From positions 17,457 to 81,456 of the forward strand of contig JANQQF010000065.1 of assembly GCA_028285035.1 (NCBI GenBank): a stretch of DNA of 64,000 nucleotides, in the 5' to 3' direction. Each line of letters starts with the position of its first letter. Position 1 is the stretch's first letter. The notes beneath the pieces are model-generated. The model had not been told where the DNA came from. It saw nothing but the letters and a program-made list of their open reading frames with translations, and did no database searches. A program made the translations under genes and the position numbers. Source of the DNA: Phycisphaerae bacterium (GTDB lineage: Bacteria; Chloroflexota; Anaerolineae; 4572-78; J111). Below are positions 45,679-54,341 of this stretch, piece after piece.

Positions 45679-46551
45679 ATGAGCCAAGTCGAAGATCAAC
45701 AGCTTTTTTCAACGACGAAAACCCAATTCATCATTTTTAATTTATTTGGTGATTATATTTTGCAGCGTGGCGGCCAGATTTGGACGGCTGACCTGCTTTA
45801 TTTGTTGAAGCTGTTGGATATCAATGAAGGAGCAGCCCGGGCGACGCTGCTGCGATTGGTCCGTAAAGGATGGTTTATTAACCACAAATCGGGGCGGCAG
45901 AGTCGCTATGAGGTGACATCTGCGGGGATGGCCCTGCTTGAGGAAGGAAACCAGCGTTTGCGCGAACCTCGGCTGACGGATTGGAACGGGGCCTGGTATT
46001 TGGTGGTCTATTCGCTGCCAGAAAGCAAGCGGGATTTGCGAAATGCCTTGCGCAAACGGCTGATTTGGTTGGGCTTTGGCAATTTGGCCCCCGGCACTTG
46101 GATTACCCCTCATAATCGTCAGGCCGAATTAGAGAACATTCTCAACGAATTGGATGTGTTACCTTACGTCAAATTTTTTGAGAGTAAAAATCTTGGCTTT
46201 GCCTCAGATCAGGAAATTGTCGATCAGTGTTGGGATATAGAGGTGTTGAGCCAAGGATATGCATCCTTCGTTGAATGTTACGCCCCTCATCTTGCCCAAC
46301 TCGAAGCCGCTCGTCAGATTAAAAATACAGATCAATTGTCCCCAGAAGCCTGTTTTACCCATCGCTTTTGGATGACCTATTTCTTCCAACCTTTCCCCCG
46401 TAAAGACCCCAACTTACCCGCCTCGCTCCTAGCCCCAGATTGGATCGGTCATCAGGCGTGGCAGCTTTTCTCCAACTATCGCCAACTAATGGATCATTAT
46501 ATTGATGGCTTTCTTGATGACGTTGTGCGTGGTGAGTTTGAGCCGAAGTAA
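45679..46551 (+). CDS. PaaX-family transcriptional regulator
   Basis: The 290-residue protein follows the PaaX layout: an N-terminal winged helix (about 15-85, with INEGAARATLLRLVRKGWF), a central domain opening with WYLVVYSLPESKRDLRNALRKRLIWLGFG near 106-134 and a C-terminal helical domain. PaaX represses phenylacetate genes until phenylacetyl-CoA binds; relatives respond to other aryl-CoA esters. Its place between the monooxygenase operon and the aryl-CoA ligase suggests that anthraniloyl-CoA or a related ester is the inducer here, which is inference. Confidence 0.88.
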   Translation: MSQVEDQQLFSTTKTQFIIFNLFGDYILQRGGQIWTADLLYLLKLLDINEGAARATLLRLVRKGWFINHKSGRQSRYEVTSAGMALLEEGNQRLREPRLTDWNGAWYLVVYSLPESKRDLRNALRKRLIWLGFGNLAPGTWITPHNRQAELENILNELDVLPYVKFFESKNLGFASDQEIVDQCWDIEVLSQGYASFVECYAPHLAQLEAARQIKNTDQLSPEACFTHRFWMTYFFQPFPRKDPNLPASLLAPDWIGHQAWQLFSNYRQLMDHYIDGFLDDVVRGEFEPK

Positions 46552-46598
46552 CGACTCGTAGTAATTCCACATTTAAAAGTCACCGAAGGCATTATTTA

Positions 46599-46657
46599 TC
46601 CACAGATAGACACAGATAGACACAGATAAAATCTAAAAAATGGGTTATATCTGTGGA
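46599..46657. repeat. CACAGATAGA direct and inverted repeat
   Basis: Three head-to-tail copies of a 10-base unit (CACAGATAGA, CACAGATAGA, CACAGATAAA) are framed by TCCACAGATA on the left and TATCTGTGGA on the right, giving a hairpin-forming element downstream of the paaX-like gene. The same type of sequence is common in gaps of many bacterial genomes. Confidence 0.7.
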
Positions 46658-46720
46658 CTGTTTAGGCCTTTGAAACAATCTCTAAGAATCCACAACCCTA
46701 CAAAACTCTATACAAAACTG

Positions 46721-46800
46721 ACGGTCGTTCAAAAAACACAATATGTATTTGACAATTCGTTCATTGCAATTATGATTTGATACATTCTACTAACGACCGT
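46721..46800 (+). promoter_or_regulatory. Promoter of the aryl-CoA ligase gene flanked by inverted operator half-sites
   Basis: TTGACA (46749-46754) and TATGAT (46771-46776) are 16 bases apart. ACGGTCGTT lies upstream at 46721-46729 and its exact reverse complement AACGACCGT downstream at 46792-46800, so a dimeric repressor could clamp the promoter. The 9-base arms match perfectly. Confidence 0.65.
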
Positions 46801-46848
46801 TGTGAATGCGTAATATTAAGTTATTATTGAGAAAGGGTGCCCCATCGT

Positions 46849-48393
46849 ATGAAAGCAGCTGATCTTCCCTTAACCTACAATGCCATTGATATTTTAGAGC
46901 ACAATTTAGCCGAACGAGCTGACAAAGAGGCCTTATTCAGCTTGGAACGGACGATGACCTTTCAAGAGGTTTCGAATGAAGCCAATCAGGTGGGCAATGC
47001 CCTGAAAGCCCTTGATGTGCGGATGGGGGAAACAGTGGGTCTGCTGGTGTTGGATAGCGCGGAGTGGGTCACGACCTTCTTTGGGACGCTGAAAATTGGG
47101 GCCATCTCCATCGGGATGAATACCTTGCTCACGCCTGCCGAATACGACTACATCTTACGGGATAGTCGAGCCCGAGTGCTGATCGTTCACGAAATGTTAT
47201 TGCCCAAAATCAATGAGATTCGAGCCGATCAGCCTTTTTTGGAACAGGTCATCGTCATCGGTTCTGGCGAAGGGGCGGATCAAACTTATGCGGATTGGAT
47301 CAATGGACAATCAACCGAATTGGCGACTGCTCTAACGCATCGTGAAGATTACTGCACGCTCAACTACTCCAGTGGAACAACTGGTCAACCCAAAGGTATT
47401 CTGCACGCCCACAAGGATTTACCTCTGACGGCTAAATTGTGGGGTCAAAATGTCTTAGAATTGACAGAAACTGATCGCACCTTTGCTGGGGCCAAGCTCT
47501 TTTTTACCTTTGGCACAGGTGGCAATCTGATTTTTCCGTGGTCGGTGGGGGCCAGCACGGTGCTTTTCGCTGGATCACCACGTGTGGCCGCTCATCTTTT
47601 GGAACACATTGATCGCTTCAAGCCAACCATTTTTTACAACGCCCCGACTGGATACGCAATGGCCTTGGCGATGCCAGACCTCACCGAAAAGTATGATTTA
47701 TCATCACTCCGTTTATGCGTTTCGGCGGGCGAGGCGCTCCCCGCCCCAATTTGGCAGCAGTGGAAAGAGCGAACCGGCTTGGACACGATTGATGGCATCG
47801 GCTCCACTGAAGTGTACCACATTTTCCTCTCGAATCGTCCCGATGACATTCGGCCTGGGAGCAGTGGTAAACCCTTTGATGGTTACGATTTACGAATCAT
47901 CGATGAGGACGGCAATGATGTACCGCAAGGGGAAATTGGCAATCTACTGGTGCGGGGCGAGTCTGTGGCGCTCGCGTATCTGCATCAGTATGAGCGGAGT
48001 CGCTATACCTTCCGGGGGGAATGGTTCTTCACAGGTGACAAATATTATGTGGATGAAGAGGGCTACTACTGGCACGCAGGTCGAGCCGACGATATGCTGA
48101 AAGTCGGTGGGATTTGGGTCTCACCGATGGAAATTGAAAGTACGTTGATTGGACACCCGGCGGTGTTGGAATGTGCAGTGGTGGCTGAGACCGATGACTC
48201 AGATTTAGTCAAGCCTAAAGCCTATGTCGTCCTTAATGAAGGCCAAACTGCCTCGGATGTTTTGGCTAAGGACTTGATCGAATATTGTCGAGATGCAATG
48301 GCAGGATATAAACGGCCCCGCTGGGTTGAGTTTGTCGAACAGTTGCCCAAAACAGCCACGGGGAAAATTCAACGCTTTAAGTTGCGAGGATAA
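46849..48393 (+). CDS. Aryl-CoA ligase of the benzoate-CoA ligase family (probably anthranilate-CoA ligase)
   Basis: The 514-residue adenylate-forming enzyme activates an aromatic acid with ATP and CoA. It carries the AMP-binding motif NYSSGTTGQPKG near 178-189, GIGSTEVYHIFLSN near 320, YFTGDKYY-like FFTGDKYYVDEEGY near 400 and the C-terminal catalytic Lys in KTATGKIQRFKL near 505. Overall it is closest to benzoate-CoA ligases, the group that includes 2-aminobenzoate-CoA ligase. The ATG at 46849 is preferred to a GTG four codons earlier, because AAAGG lies too close to the GTG. The neighbouring monooxygenase fusion argues for anthranilate as substrate. Confidence 0.87.
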   Translation: MKAADLPLTYNAIDILEHNLAERADKEALFSLERTMTFQEVSNEANQVGNALKALDVRMGETVGLLVLDSAEWVTTFFGTLKIGAISIGMNTLLTPAEYDYILRDSRARVLIVHEMLLPKINEIRADQPFLEQVIVIGSGEGADQTYADWINGQSTELATALTHREDYCTLNYSSGTTGQPKGILHAHKDLPLTAKLWGQNVLELTETDRTFAGAKLFFTFGTGGNLIFPWSVGASTVLFAGSPRVAAHLLEHIDRFKPTIFYNAPTGYAMALAMPDLTEKYDLSSLRLCVSAGEALPAPIWQQWKERTGLDTIDGIGSTEVYHIFLSNRPDDIRPGSSGKPFDGYDLRIIDEDGNDVPQGEIGNLLVRGESVALAYLHQYERSRYTFRGEWFFTGDKYYVDEEGYYWHAGRADDMLKVGGIWVSPMEIESTLIGHPAVLECAVVAETDDSDLVKPKAYVVLNEGQTASDVLAKDLIEYCRDAMAGYKRPRWVEFVEQLPKTATGKIQRFKLRG

Positions 48394-48399
48394 TACGAT

Positions 48400-49191
48400 A
48401 TGTCATCAGCCGCTGTCAGTTACACCAGTTATCTTCAATTGGATAAAATTCTCACCGCTCAAGACCCAAAATCGGAGGGACCTGAGCACGATGAGATGCT
48501 GTTTATTGTGATCCATCAGGTGTATGAATTATGGTTCAAGCAGTTGTTGCATGAGATGGATTATCTGATGGCGAAGATGGGCGAGAATGACCATCAGCGC
48601 GTGTTGCACACCGTCCGCCGGATGCTGACCATTCTCAAGACCGTTGTGGCTCAAATTGATGTGCTGGAGACGATGACTCCGCTGGAGTTTAACGCCTTTC
48701 GCAGCTATTTGGAAACAGCCAGCGGCTTTCAATCGCTGCAATTTCGAGAGTTGGAGTTTGTGTTGGGGTACAAACGATCTGCCATCTTGAACCATTTCCC
48801 AGATACCCTGCCGGAACGAGCCAATTTAACAAAGCGTTTTGAGCAGCCGACTCTGTGGGATGCGTTTCTGCATTACTTACAAGCAAATGGCGTCGAAGTT
48901 CCCCAAGATCAACTGGATCGTGATGTCACGCAGGCGATTGCGGCGTCGGATGAGGTTCAAGCGATACTCGTCAATGTCTATCGACACCACCCCCGATTAG
49001 TGCGGGTCTGTGAGCGCTTGGTGGATTTGGATGAGGGGTTACAAGAGTGGCGTTATCGTCACATCAAAATGGTCGAACGAACGATCGGTACAAAACAAGG
49101 AACGGGCGGTTCGGCTGGGGCGCACTATCTCCGTACCACGCTCCTCACCCCCTTTTTCCCCGATTTGTGGGCCATTCGGTCGCAATTGTGA
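48400..49191 (+). CDS. kynA: KynA, tryptophan 2,3-dioxygenase
   Basis: This haem enzyme opens the indole ring of L-tryptophan using oxygen, giving N-formylkynurenine. The 263-residue protein shows the family motifs DEMLFIVIHQVYELWFKQLL near 31-50 (active-site His), PLEFNAFRSYLETASGFQSLQFRELE near 90-115 and the C-terminal TGGSAGAHYLRTTL near 236-250. It starts 6 bases after the CoA ligase stop. Formamidase and kynureninase, needed to reach anthranilate, are not in the window, so the pathway must be completed elsewhere. Its presence implies aerobic metabolism in this phototroph. Confidence 0.94.
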   Translation: MSSAAVSYTSYLQLDKILTAQDPKSEGPEHDEMLFIVIHQVYELWFKQLLHEMDYLMAKMGENDHQRVLHTVRRMLTILKTVVAQIDVLETMTPLEFNAFRSYLETASGFQSLQFRELEFVLGYKRSAILNHFPDTLPERANLTKRFEQPTLWDAFLHYLQANGVEVPQDQLDRDVTQAIAASDEVQAILVNVYRHHPRLVRVCERLVDLDEGLQEWRYRHIKMVERTIGTKQGTGGSAGAHYLRTTLLTPFFPDLWAIRSQL

Positions 49192-49219
49192 TCTGATGAC
49201 TTAAGTTTTCTGCCTTCAA

Positions 49220-50086
49220 CTACTTCCGCTTACGTTGCTTCTTTCGACTTTTTTTGGCCTGCTTTCGTTTCTGCTTGGCCTTGGCCTTCTTTTTTGTGAC
49301 ACCCTGACGTTCAGCCTTGAGTTTTGATTTAGTCCGAATAGCGCTCTTAAGATTGCTAAGAAGTTCATCGGGATGGACGCCCATTTGATCTGCCATAATT
49401 TGGCGATAATCAGGCTCTGGGGTGATGCGTTCAGTTAGGAGGCCCAGCTCAATCTGAACGGCCTCCCAGTCCCCTTGTATCATTAAATCAACTTTATCGG
49501 CGGCGAACGCCTGCTCCATAACTGGGGCCGCTTCGACTGCTTGCAAATCACACAGATTGCCGATAAGTAAAGCGTTAAATGTATCGGTTTGTTGATCAAA
49601 CTGCTCTAATTGCCGAGTGAGTATGGTGATACATTGTTCACGCAGCTCTGGATGACGCTGCCCAATCTCCGCAAAACTAGACCCGGCAGATGATCGAATC
49701 CATTGATTATGCTTATCATCAGCAAGGAAGGCTGTCAACGGTTCTAAGGCCGCTGCCCCAATATGACCAAAAACGACAGGCAACTCTTCGCTCGCCCAAT
49801 CATTGTCATCATCTTGGCCCAGTAACTTGATCAAAGCTGGAATAGCTGATTCGGCCTTGAGTTGGGCCAACGTCCGCCAGCCGTGAATAGCTGACCACAC
49901 CTCATCACTTTCGCTATCAGCCCAAAATAGCTCTTTATCTAGGATCAACTGACATAGGTCGGGAACGTGCTGCTCCGTGAAGCCTAATGCCAAATAATCC
50001 CGCCACGCTTTTTCCCCGCGTACATCTCCCAATGTTAATAGCGTAGCTACAGGCTCGGTATAGGTGTTTTTTGAAACGGTCATCAT
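49220..50086 (-). CDS. HEAT-like DUF1186-type protein with Lys-rich tail
   Basis: The 288-residue protein has several helical repeats of HEAT type at about 20-190 (for example LKAESAIPALIKLLGQDDD and AALEPLTAFLADD), resembling DUF1186 proteins of unknown function. Many relatives end in a Cys-rich SEC-C zinc motif; this one instead ends in about 45 residues dominated by Lys and Arg, which would bind nucleic acid or acidic partners. It is 12 bases downstream of the adaptor-like gene at 50099..50488 on the same strand, so the two are probably co-transcribed. Confidence 0.75.
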   Translation of the reverse strand: MMTVSKNTYTEPVATLLTLGDVRGEKAWRDYLALGFTEQHVPDLCQLILDKELFWADSESDEVWSAIHGWRTLAQLKAESAIPALIKLLGQDDDNDWASEELPVVFGHIGAAALEPLTAFLADDKHNQWIRSSAGSSFAEIGQRHPELREQCITILTRQLEQFDQQTDTFNALLIGNLCDLQAVEAAPVMEQAFAADKVDLMIQGDWEAVQIELGLLTERITPEPDYRQIMADQMGVHPDELLSNLKSAIRTKSKLKAERQGVTKKKAKAKQKRKQAKKSRKKQRKRK

Positions 50087-50098
50087 TTAAATTTTCTT

Positions 50099-50488
50099 TC
50101 AATCCGATTTATCCGAGCCAATGTGCAAATCTCCAGCCACGTTATATTGATTGCCACCAATCGATTGCCCACCCTGATTAAACACACTACCGCCGCTTGG
50201 GGCTGGTGGTGAAGCCGATTGACTTGATGGTGTCTTCGACTGCCCTAACTGGGCCACATATTGATTGTATTTACCAGGGTTGGCTTCTTCAATGTAAGCG
50301 AGGAGCTCGTCGAATTTTTGGGTGCGTTCCACATGTTCCACCAAACGACGAATGCGGCTGGGTTTACGGTCGGTTTCTTGAAACTGTTCATAGACCGGGC
50401 GGAAGTAGAGAAAACAAAGGTCGTTCAACTCTTCTAAGCCAAAGCCTTCATTGAGTAATTTTATGATGACTTGTAATTTATAGGTCAC
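50099..50488 (-). CDS. Small protein with effector-associated death-like domain
   Basis: The 129-residue protein has an N-terminal helical domain (about 1-72) with FGLEELNDLCFLYF, VYEQF and IRRLVEHVERTQKFDELL, a pattern like the effector-associated domains that serve as adaptors in bacterial conflict and signalling systems. A Ser/Pro linker and a C-terminal GGNQYNVAGDLHIG motif follow; such Gly-Asn-rich strands often accompany these domains in multidomain sensors. A GGAGG site supports the GTG at 50488. No caspase, NACHT or other effector is adjacent, so its partner, if any, lies elsewhere. The assignment is by pattern and should be tested. Confidence 0.6.
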   Translation of the reverse strand: MTYKLQVIIKLLNEGFGLEELNDLCFLYFRPVYEQFQETDRKPSRIRRLVEHVERTQKFDELLAYIEEANPGKYNQYVAQLGQSKTPSSQSASPPAPSGGSVFNQGGQSIGGNQYNVAGDLHIGSDKSD

Positions 50489-50576
50489 GGGAAATACCTC
50501 CGTAATAATGAATTGCCTGAGAGGGATTATGTCTCATCATAACATGATTTGGGGCCTGTGACAATCAAATTTTTCT

Positions 50577-50605
50577 TTGCCAAATCTCTGTCTCTCTGCT
50601 AAGAT
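50577..50605 (+). promoter_or_regulatory. Promoter of typA
   Basis: TTGCCA (50577-50582) and TAAGAT (50600-50605) with a 17-base spacer. The predicted start is about 100 bases before the typA ATG, leaving a leader with the hairpins at 50638-50688. Confidence 0.6.
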
Positions 50606-50637
50606 ATCATTACAATTTATTATCGATGTCAATGACT

Positions 50638-50688
50638 GACCTCGGCCATCTTAGGCCGGGGTCTTTTTGTGTAAGGCCCAAGATGGCC
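50638..50688 (+). promoter_or_regulatory. Attenuator-like hairpins in the typA leader
   Basis: Arm 1 (50638-50647) and arm 2 (50654-50663) form a 10-bp stem with one G-U pair and a 6-base loop, followed by TTTTT, which looks like a rho-independent terminator. A competing pairing joins GGCCATCTTAGGCC (50644-50657) with GGCCCAAGATGGCC (50675-50688) at 13 of 14 positions. The two folds exclude each other. Confidence 0.65.
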
Positions 50689-50709
50689 ATTTTTATGAAG
50701 GAATGTAAG

Positions 50710-52566
50710 ATGCAAACTGAACGAACTGATCTCCGTAATATCGCGATTATTGCTCACGTTGACCATGGGAAAACCACGCTCTTGGATGCGATGCTCAAAC
50801 AAGCCCAGATTTTTCGGGAGAATCAGCAAGTCGCCGAGCGGGTGATGGACTCCAATGATATCGAACGAGAACGCGGTATTACCATTTTGGCAAAAAATAC
50901 CGGGATCACTTTGACCGATCCCAAAACCAACGAACCTGTTCGTATCAATATTGTCGATACCCCTGGCCACGCTGATTTTGGCGGCGAGGTTGAGCGGGTG
51001 ATGAATATGGTGGATGGGGTGCTACTATTGGTCGATGCGGCAGAGGGGCCAATGCCCCAAACCCGGTTTGTGCTCAAAAAAGCCCTCGAAATCGGCCACC
51101 GTATCATTGTGGTCATCAACAAAGTGGATCGTCGTGATGCCGACACTGATCGAGTGCTCAACGAAACATTTGATTTGTTTATCGAGCTTGGGGCCGATGA
51201 TGAGCAGGCAGAATTCCCGGTGGTCTATGCAATTGGTCTGCACGGCCAAGCTGGTCTGACCCCTGAGTTGAACCCTAATTTGCAACCCTTGTTTGATACC
51301 ATTCTCGAACAAATTCCAGCCCCAAAAGTTGATGTTGAAGCTCCCTTGCAATATTTGGTCACCACGTTGGGCTATGACGAATATCGTGGGGTGACGGCTG
51401 TAGGGCGTATTTTTGCGGGTGAATTGAAAGCGGGCCAGAACGTACTGCGGATGAAACTGGATGGCACAACTAAAGCAGAACGTGCCCGTTATTTGTATCA
51501 CTATCAAGGCCTGGAAAAGGTCGAGATCGAGCAGGCCAAAGCGGGTGATATCGTCGTAATTGCGGGTTTGGAGGATATTGGTATTGGTGAAACATTGGCT
51601 GATCCAGCCAATCCCGTCGCCTTACCAACTATCCGCGTCGAAGAACCGACCGTACGAATGACCTTTGGGGTAAATACCTCACCATTCGCGGGACGCGAAG
51701 GAAAATGGGGCACCTCTCGACGACTGCGTGAGCGGTTGATGGAGGAGTTGCGTCATAATGTAGCCCTACGGGTGGATGAGACAGATACGGCTGAGAATTT
51801 TGACGTGTCAGGTCGAGGTGAGCTCCACCTGGCTATTTTGATTGAAAATATGCGCCGCGAAGGCTATGAATTCCAGGTGTCTCGGCCTCAGGTGATGATG
51901 AAAGAGGGCGAGAACGGTGAAGTGTTGGAGCCATTTGAGGAAGTCCATATCGAAACAAGCTCTGAGACTGTCGGAACTGTGGTTGAAATGTTGGGGATTC
52001 GTAAAGCTCGAATGGTCGATATGGTTGATAACCACAACGGTAGTACCAGCATGACCTATATCGCGCCAACCCGTGGACTACTCGGGTTCCGCTATCAGTT
52101 TTTAACGGCTACCCGTGGTGAAGGCATCATGCACTCAATCTTGCACGGTTATCAGCCGCTCGCCGGAGCCATTCCCTCTCGTTCCAATGGTTCTTTAGTT
52201 GTCTGGGAAGCAGGCACCACCACCACCTTTGGCTTGAAGAATGCAGAGGAGCGCGGAATTTTGTTTGTTGCCCCAGGACTTGATGTTTATGAAGGAATGG
52301 TCGTTGGTGAGCATCAGCGGGCTGGTGATTTGGGCGTCAATGTTTGTAAGAAGAAGCAGCTCAATAATATGCGCAGTGCGGTTCGTGACATCGATGTGCG
52401 CTTGACCCCGCCCCGCCAGATGAGTTTGGATGAGGCTATCGAATATTTGTCAGATGACGAACTGCTTGAAGTGACCCCCGAAAGCTTCCGCATTCGCAAA
52501 CGAATTTTGAGCACAACCGAGCGTCAGAAAGAGACAAAACGCGCTAAAGAATTGATGAAGGGGTAG
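50710..52566 (+). CDS. typA: TypA/BipA translational GTPase
   Basis: TypA is a ribosome-binding GTPase of the EF-G group that helps 50S assembly and growth under stress. The 618-residue protein starts [20 protein letters not shown], with GTPase motifs AHVDHGKTT (G1), ERGITI (G2), DTPGHADF (G3) and NKVD (G4) in order, then the EF-G-like domains and the TypA-specific C terminus containing [10 protein letters not shown] chose the ATG at 50710, with AAGGA upstream; a frame from 50626 would run through the leader hairpins. Expression is probably set by the leader structure. Confidence 0.96.
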   Translation: MQTERTDLRNIAIIAHVDHGKTTLLDAMLKQAQIFRENQQVAERVMDSNDIERERGITILAKNTGITLTDPKTNEPVRINIVDTPGHADFGGEVERVMNMVDGVLLLVDAAEGPMPQTRFVLKKALEIGHRIIVVINKVDRRDADTDRVLNETFDLFIELGADDEQAEFPVVYAIGLHGQAGLTPELNPNLQPLFDTILEQIPAPKVDVEAPLQYLVTTLGYDEYRGVTAVGRIFAGELKAGQNVLRMKLDGTTKAERARYLYHYQGLEKVEIEQAKAGDIVVIAGLEDIGIGETLADPANPVALPTIRVEEPTVRMTFGVNTSPFAGREGKWGTSRRLRERLMEELRHNVALRVDETDTAENFDVSGRGELHLAILIENMRREGYEFQVSRPQVMMKEGENGEVLEPFEEVHIETSSETVGTVVEMLGIRKARMVDMVDNHNGSTSMTYIAPTRGLLGFRYQFLTATRGEGIMHSILHGYQPLAGAIPSRSNGSLVVWEAGTTTTFGLKNAEERGILFVAPGLDVYEGMVVGEHQRAGDLGVNVCKKKQLNNMRSAVRDIDVRLTPPRQMSLDEAIEYLSDDELLEVTPESFRIRKRILSTTERQKETKRAKELMKG

Positions 52567-52581
52567 CGTTGTTGGTAATTG

Positions 52582-52642
52582 GTAAATAGTAATTGGTAAT
52601 TGGTTCCACCTTGTTAATTATCAATTACTGATTACTATTTAC
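52582..52642. repeat. GGTAATTGGTAA-type palindrome downstream of typA, copy 3
   Basis: GTAAATAGTAATTGGTAATT-type left arm (52582-52602) pairs with 52622-52642 at 19 of 21 positions with a 19-base loop. Related sequences lie near 40732 and 42000, so this is a repeated intergenic family that may also end transcripts. Confidence 0.65.
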
Positions 52643-52647
52643 TTCTA

Positions 52648-54336
52648 ATGAAACTACGCCTAGTAACACCCTTTCTTATTATTCCTATAGCCCTTCTCCT
52701 CACCCTCCCCTCTCTATGGAACGGTCTCCAATTTGACGATTATGTTCATCAGCCGTTGATTGTAGCCGCTGATAACCTCTCTGAAGTTACCACCGAATTA
52801 TTTGCCTTTCTAGAAAATGACTCAACCGCCACTAAGTCTCTAATCGAACAGGGCGTTTTACCGTGGTGGACTCTACCAGATGTTCATATCTCCTTTTGGC
52901 GACCCCTGACAGCCTTGACCCATTGGCTTGATTATCAATTCTGGCCAAATTCACCATTCTTAATGCATCTTCATAGTTTATTATGGTTTGCTGCTGTTAT
53001 TCTTGTGGTCAGCCTCCTTTATCGGCGTTTTATATCTGTGCCACACATAACAACTTTGGCCATTATTTTGTATGCCGTCGACGAGGCCCACGGATTTCCC
53101 GTCGGCTGGCTGGCCCATCGTAATACGCTGCTAGCCATGTTTTTCAGCGGATTGGCTTTGCTAATGTACGATAAATGGCGGCGTGACAAGTGGGGGATTG
53201 GGGGGTGGTTGGCCCCGTTCTTTTTCCTCTTGGGGGTCTTTTCGGCTGAGGCTGCGATTGCGATGGCTGGTTATTTTTTCGCCTACACCTTATTCTTGGA
53301 CAAGGGAATTTTGTCGCGACGTTTGCTTAGCCTTTTGCCAACAATAACGGTGATTGTGGGGTGGCTTACCCTCTATCGTTGGCTGGGCTATGGCACTTGG
53401 GGCACTGCCTATGCTAACCCTATTCAGGAACCATTGCGATTTCTGTGGTTGGCTATTGAACGTGCCCCTTTGTTGCTGCTCGGGCAATTGACCCCTATCC
53501 CAGCCGAACTTTACAATTTTCTGTTCTTTCCTTGGACAAGTCTCTTGTGGGTAATGGCTGTGAGTGTGGTGATAGGACTAATTGTTGCGATGCGTCACTT
53601 GTGGACTACCCAGCCCGAAGCCCGATTTTTTACCATCGGCTTGTTTCTTTCGCTTCCTCCATCCTGCATTATTCTTCCGGCTAATCGGCTACTGTTTTTC
53701 ATCGGCTTTGGGGCAATGGGGGTAATTGCGTTGTACTTGGGGCAAACTGGAGCATGGTGGAGGCCATTGGGTCTCTACCTGGGGATCAGCCATTTAATCC
53801 TCGCTCCGATTTTTTTGCCTGTTGCCGCGAGTGCGCCCGCTATGATTGGTAATCTTGAACCGGCTATCAAGGCACTGCCGCAGGGTGTTAGTTTTTCCGA
53901 CCAAACCCTCGTCATCGTCAATGCCCCAACAGCCTTCTACCCTGCGTTTATTTTTCATCTGCGTGAACAGGCTGGACAACCTACCCCGAAACATATTCGG
54001 CTTCTCTCTTCAACAATTTATCCAGTCAAAGTAAGTCGACCAGACGCACGAACCTTGATTGTCCGACCGACCGGCGGTTATTTGCTTGGCTTTGACTCGG
54101 TCTTTCGAGGGCGAGGGCATGATTTGCAACCCGGTGACACTATTCACTTGATGGGCATGACAGCCATAGTTGAAGCGCTAGCAACCAATGGGCAACCAGC
54201 ACAAGTTCGATTTCAATTTGAGGTGCCGTTGGAAGACAATACATTACATTGGGTGATTTGGCACGAAGGACAATATGTTCCGTTCAACGTGCCTGATGTT
54301 GGTGGTAAAGTAAAAATATCGAGCTTGTGGGAATAA
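52648..54336 (+). CDS. Polytopic membrane protein, possible GT-C-type glycosyltransferase
   Basis: The 562-residue protein has about nine to eleven spans in its first 390 residues and a soluble C-terminal domain (about 400-562). An acidic loop motif FDDYVH follows the first span, in the position where GT-C glycosyltransferases carry catalytic acidic residues, and ISFWRPLTALTHWLDY follows in the same loop, also seen in such proteins. The C-terminal domain looks beta-rich. I do not recognise a precise family, and no sugar-nucleotide genes are nearby. The ATG at 52648 lacks a clear ribosome binding site and follows a repeat. Confidence 0.6.
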   Translation: MKLRLVTPFLIIPIALLLTLPSLWNGLQFDDYVHQPLIVAADNLSEVTTELFAFLENDSTATKSLIEQGVLPWWTLPDVHISFWRPLTALTHWLDYQFWPNSPFLMHLHSLLWFAAVILVVSLLYRRFISVPHITTLAIILYAVDEAHGFPVGWLAHRNTLLAMFFSGLALLMYDKWRRDKWGIGGWLAPFFFLLGVFSAEAAIAMAGYFFAYTLFLDKGILSRRLLSLLPTITVIVGWLTLYRWLGYGTWGTAYANPIQEPLRFLWLAIERAPLLLLGQLTPIPAELYNFLFFPWTSLLWVMAVSVVIGLIVAMRHLWTTQPEARFFTIGLFLSLPPSCIILPANRLLFFIGFGAMGVIALYLGQTGAWWRPLGLYLGISHLILAPIFLPVAASAPAMIGNLEPAIKALPQGVSFSDQTLVIVNAPTAFYPAFIFHLREQAGQPTPKHIRLLSSTIYPVKVSRPDARTLIVRPTGGYLLGFDSVFRGRGHDLQPGDTIHLMGMTAIVEALATNGQPAQVRFQFEVPLEDNTLHWVIWHEGQYVPFNVPDVGGKVKISSLWE

Positions 54337-54341
54337 ACTGT

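Noticed and set aside
46599..46657. Triple CACAGATAGA repeat as a CRISPR array
   Set aside because: Units are 10 bases and directly adjacent with no spacers, and no cas genes are present.
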